From the NCBI GenBank assembly GCA_963785245.1, contig CAWAUO010000007.1:1-64000 (forward strand): a stretch of DNA of 64,000 nucleotides. Direction: 5' to 3'. Numbering within the stretch: the first letter of the stretch is position 1; every line of letters starts with the position of its first letter. The DNA is from JAHEEL01 sp963785245. Its GTDB lineage: Bacteria; Actinomycetota; Acidimicrobiia; Spongiisociales; UBA5794. Shown here in pieces: positions 1 through 10,329 of this stretch. The position numbers and the translations under genes were made by a program. The notes beneath the pieces were generated by a model. The model worked only from the letters and a program-made list of their open reading frames with translations. It did not search any database and was not told the DNA's origin.

Positions 1-689
1 ACGGCTCCCGTCGTGGACGCCGGCCCGGATCAATCCATCGAGTTGCCCGCCGATGCCGTGCTCGCAGGATCAGCTTCCGACGATGGCCTGCCACTGCCAC
101 CGTCACTGACCACAACCTGGAGCCAGACCGGCGGCCCGGTAGGAGCAGCAACATTCAACGACGAAACGCAACCGACACCGCCGTGTCGTTCACAACCAAC
201 GGCGTCTATGAACTGACACTGACCGCCGACGACGGAGCACTGACCTCAACCGACACTGTCACCATCACCGTCACCACCGCCCCAGTGAATACGGCTCCCG
301 TCGTGGACGCCGGCCCGGATCAATCCATCGAGTTGCCCGCCGATGCCGTGCTCGCAGGATCAGCTTCCGACGATGGCCTGCCACTGCCACCGTCACTGAC
401 CACAACCTGGAGCCAGACCGGCGGCCCGGTAGGAGCAGCAACATTCAACGACGAGAACGCAACCGACACCGCCGTGTCGTTCACAACCAACGGCGTCTAT
501 GAACTGACACTGACCGCCGACGACGGAGCACTGACCTCAACCGACACTGTCACCATCACCGTCACCACCGCCCCAGTGAATACGGCTCCCGTCGTCGACG
601 CCGCCCAGATAAATCCATCGAGTTGCCCGCCGGTGCCGTGCTCGCAGGATCAGCTTCCGACGATGGCCTGCCACTGCCACCGTCACTGA
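1..689 (+). pseudogene. 5' part of PKD-repeat surface protein, two frameshifts
   Basis: This is the upstream continuation of the large repeat protein and it enters the window already open. The first copy reads in frame 1 until a one-base loss near 162, after which the repeat continues in frame 3 (from 183). A second one-base loss near 605 in copy 3 moves the meaningful frame to frame 2. No signal peptide is visible, so the true start lies before base 1. Whether the breaks are genuine decay or consensus errors in a long repeat cannot be told from the sequence; the otherwise perfect homogeneity of the array favours consensus error at the repeat edge. Confidence 0.7.
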
Positions 690-3600
690 CCACAACCTGG
701 AGCCAGACCGGCGGCCCGGTAGGAGCAGCAACATTCAACGACGGAACCGCAACCGACACCGCCGTGTCGTTCACAACCAACGGCGTCTATGAACTGACAC
801 TGACCGCCGACGACGGAGCACTGACCTCAACCGACACTGTCACCATCACCGTCACCACCGCCCCAGTGAATACGGCTCCCGTCGTGGACGCCGGCCCGGA
901 TCAATCCATCGAGTTGCCCGCCGATGCCGTGCTCGCAGGATCAGCTTCCGACGATGGCCTGCCACTGCCACCGTCACTGACCACAACCTGGAGCCAGACC
1001 GGCGGCCCGGTAGGAGCAGCAACATTCAACGACGAGAACGCAACCGACACCGCCGTGTCGTTCACAACCAACGGCGTCTATGAACTGACACTGACCGCCG
1101 ACGACGGAGCACTGACCTCAACCGACACTGTCACCATCACCGTCACCACCGCCCCAGTGAATACGGCTCCCGTCGTGGACGCCGGCCCGGATCAATCCAT
1201 CGAGTTGCCCGCCGATGCCGTGCTCGCAGGATCAGCTTCCGACGATGGCCTGCCACTGCCACCGTCACTGACCACAACCTGGAGCCAGACCGGCGGCCCG
1301 GTAGGAGCAGCAACATTCAACGACGAGAACGCAACCGACACCGCCGTGTCGTTCACAACCAACGGCGTCTATGAACTGACACTGACCGCCGACGACGGAG
1401 CACTGACCTCAACCGACACTGTCACCATCACCGTCACCACCGCCCCAGTGAATACGGCTCCCGTCGTGGACGCCGGCCCGGATCAATCCATCGAGTTGCC
1501 CGCCGATGCCGTGCTCGCAGGATCAGCTTCCGACGATGGCCTGCCACTGCCACCGTCACTGACCACAACCTGGAGCCAGACCGGCGGCCCGGTAGGAGCA
1601 GCAACATTCAACGACGAGAACGCAACCGACACCGCCGTGTCGTTCACAACCAACGGCGTCTATGAACTGACACTGACCGCCGACGACGGAGCACTGACCT
1701 CAACCGACACTGTCACCATCACCGTCACCACCGCCCCAGTGAATACGGCTCCCGTCGTGGACGCCGGCCCGGATCAATCCATCGAGTTGCCCGCCGATGC
1801 CGTGCTCGCAGGATCAGCTTCCGACGATGGCCTGCCACTGCCACCGTCACTGACCACAACCTGGAGCCAGACCGGCGGCCCGGTAGGAGCAGCAACATTC
1901 AACGACGAGAACGCAACCGACACCGCCGTGTCGTTCACAACCAACGGCGTCTATGAACTGACACTGACCGCCGACGACGGAGCACTGACCTCAACCGACA
2001 CTGTCACCATCACCGTCACCACCGCCCCAGTGAATACGGCTCCCGTCGTGGACGCCGGCCCGGATCAATCCATCGAGTTGCCCGCCGATGCCGTGCTCGC
2101 AGGATCAGCTTCCGACGATGGCCTGCCACTGCCACCGTCACTGACCACAACCTGGAGCCAGACCGGCGGCCCGGTAGGAGCAGCAACATTCAACGACGAG
2201 AACGCAACCGACACCGCCGTGTCGTTCACAACCAACGGCGTCTATGAACTGACACTGACCGCCGACGACGGAGCACTGACCTCAACCGACACTGTCACCA
2301 TCACCGTCACCACCGCCCCAGTGAATACGGCTCCCGTCGTGGACGCCGGCCCGGATCAATCCATCGAGTTGCCCGCCGATGCCGTGCTCGCAGGATCAGC
2401 TTCCGACGATGGCCTGCCACTGCCACCGTCACTGACCACAACCTGGAGCCAGACCGGCGGCCCGGTAGGAGCAGCAACATTCAACGACGAGAACGCAACC
2501 GACACCGCCGTGTCGTTCACAACCAACGGCGTCTATGAACTGACACTGACCGCCGACGACGGAGCACTGACCTCAACCGACACTGTCACCATCACCGTCA
2601 CCACCGCCCCAGTGAATACGGCTCCCGTCGTGGACGCCGGCCCGGATCAATCCATCGAGTTGCCCGCCGATGCCGTGCTCGCAGGATCAGCTTCCGACGA
2701 TGGCCTGCCACTGCCACCGTCACTGACCACAACCTGGAGCCAGACCGGCGGCCCGGTAGGAGCAGCAACATTCAACGACGAGAACGCAACCGACACCGCC
2801 GTGTCGTTCACAACCAACGGCGTCTATGAACTGACACTGACCGCCGACGACGGAGCACTGACCTCAACCGACACTGTCACCATCACCGTCACCACCGCCC
2901 CAGTGAATACGGCTCCCGTCGTGGACGCCGGCCCGGATCAATCCATCGAGTTGCCCGCCGATGCCGTGCTCGCAGGATCAGCTTCCGACGATGGCCTGCC
3001 ACTGCCACCGTCACTGACCACAACCTGGAGCCAGACCGGCGGCCCGGTAGGAGCAGCAACATTCAACGACGAGAACGCAACCGACACCGCCGTGTCGTTC
3101 ACAACCAACGGCGTCTATGAACTGACACTGACCGCCGACGACGGAGCACTGACCTCAACCGACACTGTCACCATCACCGTCACCACCGCCCCAGTGAATA
3201 CGGCTCCCGTCGTGGACGCCGGCCCGGATCAATCCATCGAGTTGCCCGCCGATGCCGTGCTCGCAGGATCAGCTTCCGACGATGGCCTGCCACTGCCACC
3301 GTCACTGACCACAACCTGGAGCCAGACCGGCGGCCCGGTAGGAGCAGCAACATTCAACGACGAGAACGCAACCGACACCGCCGTGTCGTTCACAACCAAC
3401 GGCGTCTATGAACTGACACTGACCGCCGACGACGGAGCACTGACCTCAACCGACACTGTCACCATCACCGTCACCACCGCCCCAGTGAATACGGCTCCCG
3501 TCGTGGACGCCGGCCCGGATCAATCCATCGAGTTGCCCGCCGATGCCGTGCTCGCAGGATCAGCTTCCGACGATGGCCTGCCACTGCCACCGTCACTGAC

Positions 3601-4357
3601 CACAACCTGGAGCCAGACCGGCGGCCCGGTAGGAGCAGCAACATTCAACGACGAGAACGCAACCGACACCGCCGTGTCGTTCACAACCAACGGCGTCTAT
3701 GAACTGACACTGACCGCCGACGACGGAGCACTGACCTCAACCGACACTGTCACCATCACCGTCACCACCGCCCCAGTGAATACGGCTCCCGTCGTGGACG
3801 CCGGCCCGGATCAATCCATCGAGTTGCCCGCCGATGCCGTGCTTGCAGGATCAGCTTCCGACGATGGCCTGCCACTGCCACCGTCACTGACCACAACCTG
3901 GAGCCAGACCGGCGGCCCGGTAGGAGCAGCAACATTCAACGACGAGAACGCAACCGACACCGCCGTGTCGTTCACAACCAACGGCGTCTATGAACTGACA
4001 CTGACCGCCGACGACGGAGCACTGACCTCAACCGACACTGTCACCATCACCGTCACCACCGCCCCAGTGAATACGGCTCCCGTCGTGGACGCCGGCCCGG
4101 ATCAATCCATCGAGTTGCCCGCCGATGCCGTGCTCGCAGGATCAGCTTCCGACGATGGCCTGCCACTGCCACCGTCACTGACCACAACCTGGAGCCAGAC
4201 CGGCGGCCCGGTAGGAGCAGCAACATTCAACGACGAGAACGCAACCGACACCGCCGTGTCGTTCACAACCAACGGCGTCTATGAACTGACACTGACCGCC
4301 GACGACGGAGCACTGACCTCAACCGACACTGTCACCATCACCGTCACCACCGCCCCA
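1..4357 (+). repeat. Fifteen tandem 291-bp units encoding PKD-like repeats
   Basis: Head-to-tail copies of a 291-base unit (97 codons) begin at 1, 291, 582 and 872, then every 291 bases to 4073. Twelve copies look identical base for base. The copy from 3782 has one silent C-to-T change at 3844. Copy 1 lacks one base near 162, and copy 3 lacks one base near 605 and has several other changes, including one near 743. Each unit opens with NTAPVVDAGPDQ and ends VTITVTTAPV, the usual edges of a PKD/K319L-type beta-sandwich. Synonymous positions are conserved too, so the array has been homogenised recently or expanded recently. True copy number may differ from that assembled. Confidence 0.95.
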
Positions 4358-5150
4358 GCACAGTTGATCTACCTCTCATTCACCAGTGGGACATCCGTAC
4401 CGGGGATCGCCGGAACCGTTCGCGACGAGGACATCGTGACCTACGACAGCGACACGGGAGTCTGGGCGTTGTTCTTCGACGCATCCGATGTCGGGATCAC
4501 GATCAGTGATCTGAATGCATTCCATGTCCGCAGCGATGGATCAGTATTGATGTCATTCTCCAGTCCAGTTTCTATCCCCGGACTGATCGGTGGCCCGGAT
4601 GGCACCGGCATCGACGATTCGGATCTCGTCTTGTTCGAGCCGACCAGCACGGGGGACGACACGTCAGGAAGCTTCACCTTCTTCCTCGACGGCTCCGACA
4701 TTGACCTCACTACAAACAGCGAGGACATCGACGGAATCTTCGAGTTCAGTGACGGGACGTTGGGTATCACCACGACCGGGTCGATCAGAGTTGGTTCGCT
4801 GGCGAAGGGCGGCGATGAGGACATTCATCTCTTCACTCCAACAGCCACCGGGGCCGTCACCACTGGTACGTGGACCGGCATCCACTTCGACGGCTCCGAT
4901 GTGGGCTTGACTGATCGCAACGACGATCTCACGAGCGATCAGCTTTGGCTCCGATGGCGACCTCATCTTCACAACGCTGGGGGCCAACTCCACGCCCGGC
5001 AGCAACAACGAGGATCTGAACCGGTTCGTCGGAAGCTTTGGGCCGACTACAACCGGCACCGTCGCCCTCGAACTGGACCTCTCCGGCCTCGGCATCGACC
5101 CAGGTGAGGAGGTCGACGCGCTTCATCTCGGAACAGGTGGGTCCGGATAG
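623..5150 (+). CDS. Large PKD-repeat surface protein, C-terminal portion
   Basis: An open frame from 623 carries about twelve and a half 97-residue PKD-like repeats, then a distinct C-terminal region from 4361. That region has four degenerate units built around phrases such as LFFDASDVGI, FFLDGSDIDL and IHFDGSDVGL. These Asp-rich beta-strand units recur in secreted bacterial proteins of unknown function. The uninterrupted frame ends at 5107, but from about 4935 the sensible reading (ISFGSDGDLIF ... DALHLGTGGSG) lies one frame over and stops at 5148-5150. A third single-base frameshift is therefore likely. The protein is probably exported and adhesive or structural. No membrane anchor, sortase motif or secretion tag is visible at the end. 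Confidence 0.8.
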
Positions 5151-5796
5151 CACACGAGTTGGGTGCCGGAGTACTCAGCGGAAGCGGGTGTGGCCGTCGC
5201 ACAAGCACGGTAGGGTCACGCTCTGAACCCGGAATCGACGAAGCGCTACTCGGGCGAACGATTCCGATCCCCATTTGCAGTCACGTCGGCGGTCCAGGCC
5301 GAGCGAGGCTTCGATTCCTTCGGAGATGGAAGGCGCAGCAGGCGAATCTGTGGCCGATGCTCAGGTGTCGACGTTGGCGATCACGGCGACTTCGCGAGGA
5401 GGACGCCAATCGTGTCAGCGGCACCGGTCACCCGGACGGGGAAAGGGACGACAGCCAGCTTCCGCCTCCAGAGTCGTGGGTCCGCCGACTGCGTCAATCG
5501 TGTTGCCCGCGTGTCGTTCGCGATCCAGGGGCCGGCGCGTCCGACCGAGGGCCTATCCAGTGTGCAGACCGGATCGCAAACTGTTGCCGGAATGATCGCG
5601 GATCCCCGTGGGCCAGACAGGTGGCGACGCCGGGAGCGATTTCTGGTGACCCAATCTCAGCATCCCCCTGAGCCGGCAACCGCAAGCTCCCCCGCTTCCC
5701 TCCCGTTCGGCTGAGCACCATAGAACTCGAGGCCCCCGACAGAGGACTCCCGCACAAGGGCGACATCCCACCTCTTGGCATTCCCGCGGCACGCCG
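5151..5796. other. Unassigned 646-bp stretch between surface protein and PPTase gene
   Basis: No recognisable gene was found on either strand. One plus-strand reading, 5412-5714 (100 codons, GTG start), has a protein-like patch (TGKGTTASFRLQSRGSADC) that could be a fragment of a secreted protein, but there is no clear start signal or family match. The stretch separates a plus-strand gene end from a minus-strand gene end, so it should hold the terminators for both. I see no hairpin with a T-run. Confidence 0.4.
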
Positions 5797-6579
5797 TCAA
5801 TCGCGCCACATCGTGAGGGGCTGACCAGTCTGGGTGATATGGACAGTCCATGGCGCCCCCTCAACAGCGAGCGCGCCAATGAAACCGGGCCGAGGTGTCA
5901 TGCTCATCAATCCCCAGTTCCCTGTCAGGTCAGACGTAGCCCATGCGAGGCACGGTTCGGCGTCTGGGAGAACTGAGACGTCGAACGTTCGCAGAGACAT
6001 GGACAACCCAGCTCCGCATGCCTTGACCACCGCCTCCTTCCTGGTCCAACACGCGAAGAAGCATTTCGGGAGGTCCCCCTTGCTGATGTGGCTCAAAGCC
6101 TCTTGCTCCCCAGTGCTGAAGAAGGAGGCAGCAAGGTCGCGATGATCAAGATCCTCTCGAACGCGCTCGACATCAACGCCGACTTGGCGATTCCACGCGA
6201 ATGCGTGCATCGCGATCTCGTCCGAGTGGGAGAGGTTGAAGCCCAACCGTGGCCCGCTGGTGGAAGTGGCGAGCGCGGGCTTGCCGTGCCGCCCGGAAAC
6301 AAGGTGGACTTCTCTTGGCACCGACCCGAGATAGCTGCCAAGGAGCCATCGGAGCACCGCTCGGCGAGCTATGAAGCGCTCTCGATGCTGAGTGAAGTGG
6401 AAGCGGGCGGCACGAACTCGCTCCTCCTGGGACAGCAGCGCGGCCAACCCGGTTGATTCGGCAGACAGTTCGTCAAGGTTGGTGACGTAGACGTGGACTT
6501 CGTCCGCTGGCAGGGCACGGATGGCTGGGCGGAGGCTCATCTGCATTCGAGTAGGATCATCGCTGAGATCGACCGGCAT
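5797..6579 (-). CDS. Sfp-type 4'-phosphopantetheinyl transferase
   Basis: This 260-residue protein transfers phosphopantetheine from CoA to the serine of carrier domains, and it is the expected activator of the NRPS/PKS proteins encoded just upstream. Both family signatures are present: GVDVER at about 134-139, where the Asp binds magnesium, and WTRKEAVVKA at about 178-187. The N-terminal RRAVLRWLLG and GKPAL segments also fit. The length is typical of the Sfp/Gsp group. It is the last gene of the minus-strand cluster and its start overlaps the end of the thioesterase sequence by 23 bases, suggesting co-transcription. The ATG at 6579 has only a weak ribosome site; ATGs at 6546 and 6540 are alternatives. 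The frame is intact, unlike most genes of the cluster. Confidence 0.92.
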   Translation of the reverse strand: MPVDLSDDPTRMQMSLRPAIRALPADEVHVYVTNLDELSAESTGLAALLSQEERVRAARFHFTQHRERFIARRAVLRWLLGSYLGSVPREVHLVSGRHGKPALATSTSGPRLGFNLSHSDEIAMHAFAWNRQVGVDVERVREDLDHRDLAASFFSTGEQEALSHISKGDLPKCFFACWTRKEAVVKACGAGLSMSLRTFDVSVLPDAEPCLAWATSDLTGNWGLMSMTPRPGFIGALAVEGAPWTVHITQTGQPLTMWRD

Positions 6580-6988
6580 CCGCCAGAGCTCGGTCGATGG
6601 TACTGCGTATCTGGGCCGCCACGCCGCTCACTCGCGGCTCAGAGAGCAGACCCACCCGGTGGCCCGCAGCTTCCACTACGTCGAGCCCTCCTGCAACAAA
6701 CTGGCCCCATCCGAGAGTTGGGTCTGGCGCCCAACCGTACGGCTGCTGCTCGGCTCGTACCAACGCGACGCGCCCAGGGTACGGCTTGGGCGAATAGGCA
6801 TCGTAGGCCTTCTCGTGGGCAGCCGAGATTTGCTCTCGGAGGTAGCCGCGCGAGTGCGGAATGCTGACGAACCCGCCGATGTTCGTCTCGACTCTCAACA
6901 AGGCGAGCCGCCCAAGACGTACAAGGCGGTCCACGATGAATCGAGGAGTGTTCCGAAACGGTACCTCAATCAGATTGCACCACTCCAT
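6557..6988 (-). CDS. C-terminal part of NRPS thioesterase domain (frameshifted)
   Basis: This frame continues the thioesterase of the upstream C-PCP-TE protein. It contains YPGRVALVRAEQQ, a substrate-lid or core strand, and the catalytic histidine region GHRVGLLSEPRV (His about 110), followed by the closing helix. The piece joining it to the upstream frame reads VAFEMAQQLNAAGEEVATV in a third frame between about 7143 and 7010, so two single-base shifts separate the nucleophile from the histidine. The first lies in a run of C at 7143-7148, a typical indel site. Read together, the pieces give one normal alpha/beta-hydrolase release domain. Confidence 0.75.
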   Translation of the reverse strand: MEWCNLIEVPFRNTPRFIVDRLVRLGRLALLRVETNIGGFVSIPHSRGYLREQISAAHEKAYDAYSPKPYPGRVALVRAEQQPYGWAPDPTLGWGQFVAGGLDVVEAAGHRVGLLSEPRVSGVAAQIRSTIDRALADAGRSQR

Positions 6989-7131
6989 GCGGAGTCGCGT
7001 TCCGCATCCGATCCCACGCTCGGCGCGCCCTCGAGTCCGTCATCTCCAACGAAAGGACCTCAGGTCGGGGGTTGTCGATCATCACGACGGTGGCGACCTC
7101 TTCGCCGGCAGCGTTGAGTTGCTGAGCCATC

Positions 7132-9213
7132 TCAAACGCGACGTCCCCCTCCCAGACACCATCCGCCCAACAGGTAGGGGCCGTGCGGCTGTACGCCCTG
7201 GATCTCGGTGACGTACTGAGCCGCTATGTCCTCGAGCCGACGCGGGGTCGTGCTGACGGTATTCGCCTTCATCTCCGATGCCTGCAACCCGTAGAAAGGC
7301 TGATCATCGCCGAGATGCCGAGCAAGATCGCCATAGCCGACGACATTGCCGCCGTGGGCGTGCACGAAGAAGAGTGGCGGGCGCGACCCTTGGGGTTGGA
7401 TCGGCACAAGCGACGCCCACGAGTCTGACCAGCCTCGTGTGGCTATCACCTCGGCGAGTTCGGCGACCGTTGGTGCTTGGAACAGGATGGCTAGCGGCAA
7501 GGGTTCATCCACGATCTGGGCCTCGATCGCTGCCATCAATTCGGCGGCTAGAAGCGAGTGCCCGCCAAGGTCGAAGAAGTTGTCGTGTATCGAGATCGAA
7601 CTCCTGTTGAAGAGTCGCCGCCAGATGCTTGAGAGCTGGGTCTCGAGCAGATTGCGCGGGAGCGAGGGACCGTCCGTCGCATAGTGTGCCGCTCCGGAGG
7701 CTTCGGCTCCCGGGATCGGCCCTTCTGCTCTCGGCACGAGAGGCGCGATCGTCGAGAGCGAGGCATCGGGACACGCTGCCATCGCCCGGAGCACGTCCTC
7801 GAAGCGTGACATCAGCGTCCTGACATCTTCGAAGGCAAGGACATTGCGGTGGAATCGGATGACAGATTCGTACCGACCATTCACTTCACGCACGAAGACC
7901 GCGAGCTCGAAGTCGGCGTTCTCTGCGCCCACGACGAGCGGCGTCGCCACGATGCCCGGCAATCGCAGCGGGCGCCGCGCGCTCTCCTGCAGCACGAACA
8001 GGCCTCGTGCGAGGGGCACGGTTGCCACATCGGGAAGCGATGCGACGTCCTGGAAGGCAGCGCCTTGGTGGTCGAACGCCTCCAGGACGATGTCACGGCT
8101 TCGCTCGAGTAGCTGTTGCCCTGACGGGTCGCCTGACAGGTCACCTCGCAAGACCACCAGATTGTTGAAGTAGCCGACAATCTGCTCGGTCTGGACGTGG
8201 ATTCGGCCTGCCGCAGGAGTGCAGAGAAGGATATCCTCCTGGCCGCTTGTCTGGCGGAGGGCCATTTGGAACCCGGCCAGCAACGCCATGAATGGGGTCA
8301 CGCTGTTCTCGCGAGCCAGGGTCTTGATCGCCGACGTGAGCCCGCGATCCATCGCGACTTGGAGGTGTGCGCCGGTCGGAATCCCCTGCGTTTGCGGATG
8401 CCGGACGCCCGGAAGCCGCAGGGGCGAGATCGGAGGTTGGAGTCGATCCGCCCAGTACGCGATCTCGCGTTCCCCATCAGGTCCCGTTCGCCGTTGATCG
8501 AGCCAAACGGCGTAGTCAGAGAACCGGATGGAGACCGGATCCAACGACGCTGGTCGCCGCCGGTTGAGGCTGGCATACACTGTCGCGAGATCCCGCTCGA
8601 TGATATCCATCGACCACCCATCGCACACCAGATGATGCGTTGTGAGCAGCAGCACATGGTCATCCTGGTCGAGTTGGAGGAGTCGGACTCTGATGAGCAG
8701 GTCATTGGCGAGATCGAAGGGGCATTCTGCCTCTGCTCTTGCAGTTTCGTTGGCCCGAGCGAGGCGATCCGCGATCGGACCATCGGCTGACGGCTCGACG
8801 GTCAGGGCGAAGCCCTTGAAGGGTCGAATCTCCTGCGTGGGGACACCCGAGTGGTCCGCAAACCGGGCCCGCAACATCTCATGGCGTTCGATGACGCTGC
8901 CGAGGCTTTCCTCGAGCGCCCTCACATCGAGCCTCCCAGCGAGGCGCCAGGCAAGCTGCAAGTTGTAGGTGGTGTCGCCGGGACGCAACCGGCTGAGCGA
9001 CCAGATCCTCAGCTGGGCAAGAGACATCGGCCAGGCGGTCTGATCCTCCCGAGACGCGATCTCAAGCGAATCTGCAGGGACTTGCCGAGCGCGCAATCGC
9101 GCCTCGAGCTCGGTACGCTGCTCGGGGGTCAGCCGTGCGATGCTTTCGCGGAGGTGTTCCACGGCTTCACTCAACCCGCGGGGCCGACTCAACATCCCCC
9201 CCCGCCAGATCAC
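7132..9213 (-). CDS. Terminal NRPS protein: C, PCP and thioesterase, no A domain
   Basis: The N-terminal helical linker (AVEHLRESIARLTPEQRTEL) resembles the start of NRPS modules. A condensation domain spans about 55-480 with the active motif HHLVCDGWS at 193-201. A carrier follows with FFDLGGHSLL (Ser about 553), then a thioesterase beginning LFFVHAHGGN whose nucleophile motif is GGWCLGG, with Cys about 686 in place of the more common Ser. The frame then runs off in a homopolymer at about 7143. There is no adenylation domain between C and PCP, so the carrier must be loaded in trans, or the C domain acts on a free acceptor. The ATG at 9195 (behind GGCGGGGG) or 9213 may be the real start. The preceding protein ends at 9167, giving a short overlap. 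Confidence 0.85.
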   Translation of the reverse strand: MIWRGGMLSRPRGLSEAVEHLRESIARLTPEQRTELEARLRARQVPADSLEIASREDQTAWPMSLAQLRIWSLSRLRPGDTTYNLQLAWRLAGRLDVRALEESLGSVIERHEMLRARFADHSGVPTQEIRPFKGFALTVEPSADGPIADRLARANETARAEAECPFDLANDLLIRVRLLQLDQDDHVLLLTTHHLVCDGWSMDIIERDLATVYASLNRRRPASLDPVSIRFSDYAVWLDQRRTGPDGEREIAYWADRLQPPISPLRLPGVRHPQTQGIPTGAHLQVAMDRGLTSAIKTLARENSVTPFMALLAGFQMALRQTSGQEDILLCTPAAGRIHVQTEQIVGYFNNLVVLRGDLSGDPSGQQLLERSRDIVLEAFDHQGAAFQDVASLPDVATVPLARGLFVLQESARRPLRLPGIVATPLVVGAENADFELAVFVREVNGRYESVIRFHRNVLAFEDVRTLMSRFEDVLRAMAACPDASLSTIAPLVPRAEGPIPGAEASGAAHYATDGPSLPRNLLETQLSSIWRRLFNRSSISIHDNFFDLGGHSLLAAELMAAIEAQIVDEPLPLAILFQAPTVAELAEVIATRGWSDSWASLVPIQPQGSRPPLFFVHAHGGNVVGYGDLARHLGDDQPFYGLQASEMKANTVSTTPRRLEDIAAQYVTEIQGVQPHGPYLLGGWCLGGGRRV

Positions 9214-9721
9214 TCAGGAGCGATGCGATTTCCTCCGCTTCGCCGACTTGCGCCGCCATTGCGCCCGTAATCGCAAGTGCTTGGCCCCTCACTGTTGGAT
9301 CATCAAAGAAGGAACTCAGTCTCAATTCGATGTGCAGCATCTGGCTCAGTCGGGCGTTGACGCGCATCGCATCCAGAGAGTGACCGCCCAGATCAAAGAA
9401 GTCGTCGTCGACGCCGATAGCGGAAACGTCGAGCACATCGGCCCACACGGTGGTGATGTCCGATTCCAGTGGGGTACGCGGCGGCATCGGCTCGGACGCT
9501 TGCGGAACGCTCGACAAATCGAGTGCCGGCAGCGCATTGCGGTTGATCTTACCGTTGGACGTCATCGGCAGCGTATCCAGCGTCACAAGATGAGAGGGCA
9601 CCATGTATCGAGGAAGCCGCGACTTCAGAAGCTCGCGAACGCCAGCTTCGTCGATTGCCGCGTTGTGCGGAGCCAGGTCACGCGACGAGTCGTTCATCTC
9701 TCGTAGCGCTGCCGGCAACAA
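9167..9721 (-). CDS. End of second A domain plus peptidyl carrier (fragment)
   Basis: This frame carries the last subdomain of an adenylation domain (YMVPSHLVTLDTLPMTSNGK, the A10 lysine motif) and a peptidyl carrier with DDFFDLGGHSLDAM. It ends DLAGGDVESAPRVE at a stop, which looks like a natural C terminus, so the next gene (C-PCP-TE) is probably a separate protein. The join to the upstream A-domain frame needs two single-base corrections, near 9785 (AACGA where AACCGA would restore VKIRGNRIELGEID) and near 9694 (GCGTGACCTG where GCGTACCTG would restore the frame). The sequence therefore belongs to the PKS-NRPS hybrid that begins at 17159. Confidence 0.8.
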   Translation of the reverse strand: MLPAALREMNDSSRDLAPHNAAIDEAGVRELLKSRLPRYMVPSHLVTLDTLPMTSNGKINRNALPALDLSSVPQASEPMPPRTPLESDITTVWADVLDVSAIGVDDDFFDLGGHSLDAMRVNARLSQMLHIELRLSSFFDDPTVRGQALAITGAMAAQVGEAEEIASLLSDLAGGDVESAPRVE

Positions 9722-9724
9722 TCG

Positions 9725-10300
9725 TCACGGCATGAGCCACGTCGGGATGAATCTCGAGAACCGCGTCGATCTCCCCAAGCTCGATTCGTTCCCGCGGATC
9801 TTGACCTGGTAGTCAACACGGCCGAGGAACTCGATGTTGCCGTCCGGCAGGTACCTGCCTAGGTCGCCGGTCTTGTACATCCGTGCTACCCCTGATTCGG
9901 CAAACGGGTCACGAATGAACCGGCCATTCGTCAACTCTGGCCGATTGAGATAGCCCATCGCCACCTGCACGCCACCGATATGAATCTCACCCGCGACTCC
10001 GATGGGCACAGGGCGCAGGCTGTCATCCAGGATGTAGATCTGAGTATTGGCGACGGGGCGGCCGATTGGCACCGCGGCCGATTCAGCATCCTGTTGACAC
10101 TCCCAATACGTAACCGTGACTGCCGCTTCGGTCGGCCCGTAGAGGTTGAACAACCGTGAGTCCAACATCTCGAAGAAGCGGCTCTGCAGGTCCGTCGTAA
10201 GAGCTTCTCCGATACAGATCACGGATCGAAGCGTCGCGCACGACGACACGTCCGGGTGTTCGAGGAAGAATCGAAGCATCGAGGGTACGAAGTGGGCCAT
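9725..10300 (-). CDS. Middle of second NRPS adenylation domain (fragment)
   Basis: This frame contains the adenylation core motifs FVPSMLRFF, NLYGPTEAAVTVTYW (A5), GELHIGG-like GEIHIGGVQVA (A6) and YKTGDLGRYL (A7), then VKIRGN (A8), where the frame is lost. It continues the A domain that starts in the 10330-12888 frame. Inserting one G in the GGG at about 10350 would restore EPEGHRDTAYLIRTIVEHGI and join the two. The specificity residues I can line up by eye across the pieces are D, V, L, H, I, I, L, V, T, K. I do not recognise that code, so the amino acid activated is unknown. Confidence 0.8.
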   Translation of the reverse strand: MAHFVPSMLRFFLEHPDVSSCATLRSVICIGEALTTDLQSRFFEMLDSRLFNLYGPTEAAVTVTYWECQQDAESAAVPIGRPVANTQIYILDDSLRPVPIGVAGEIHIGGVQVAMGYLNRPELTNGRFIRDPFAESGVARMYKTGDLGRYLPDGNIEFLGRVDYQVKIRGNESSLGRSTRFSRFIPTWLMP

Positions 10301-10329
10301 GGTGATCCCATGTTCAACAATGGTACGTA

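Noticed and set aside
1..4357. Regular direct repeats that could suggest a CRISPR or satellite array
   Set aside because: The 291-bp unit is coding throughout and contains no spacers; it is a protein repeat.
9167..9213. A frameshift in the C-run near 9197 joining the hybrid synthase to the C-PCP-TE protein
   Set aside because: The upstream frame ends with a natural-looking tail and stop, and the downstream protein has a good N-terminal linker and start; two genes with a short overlap explain it better.
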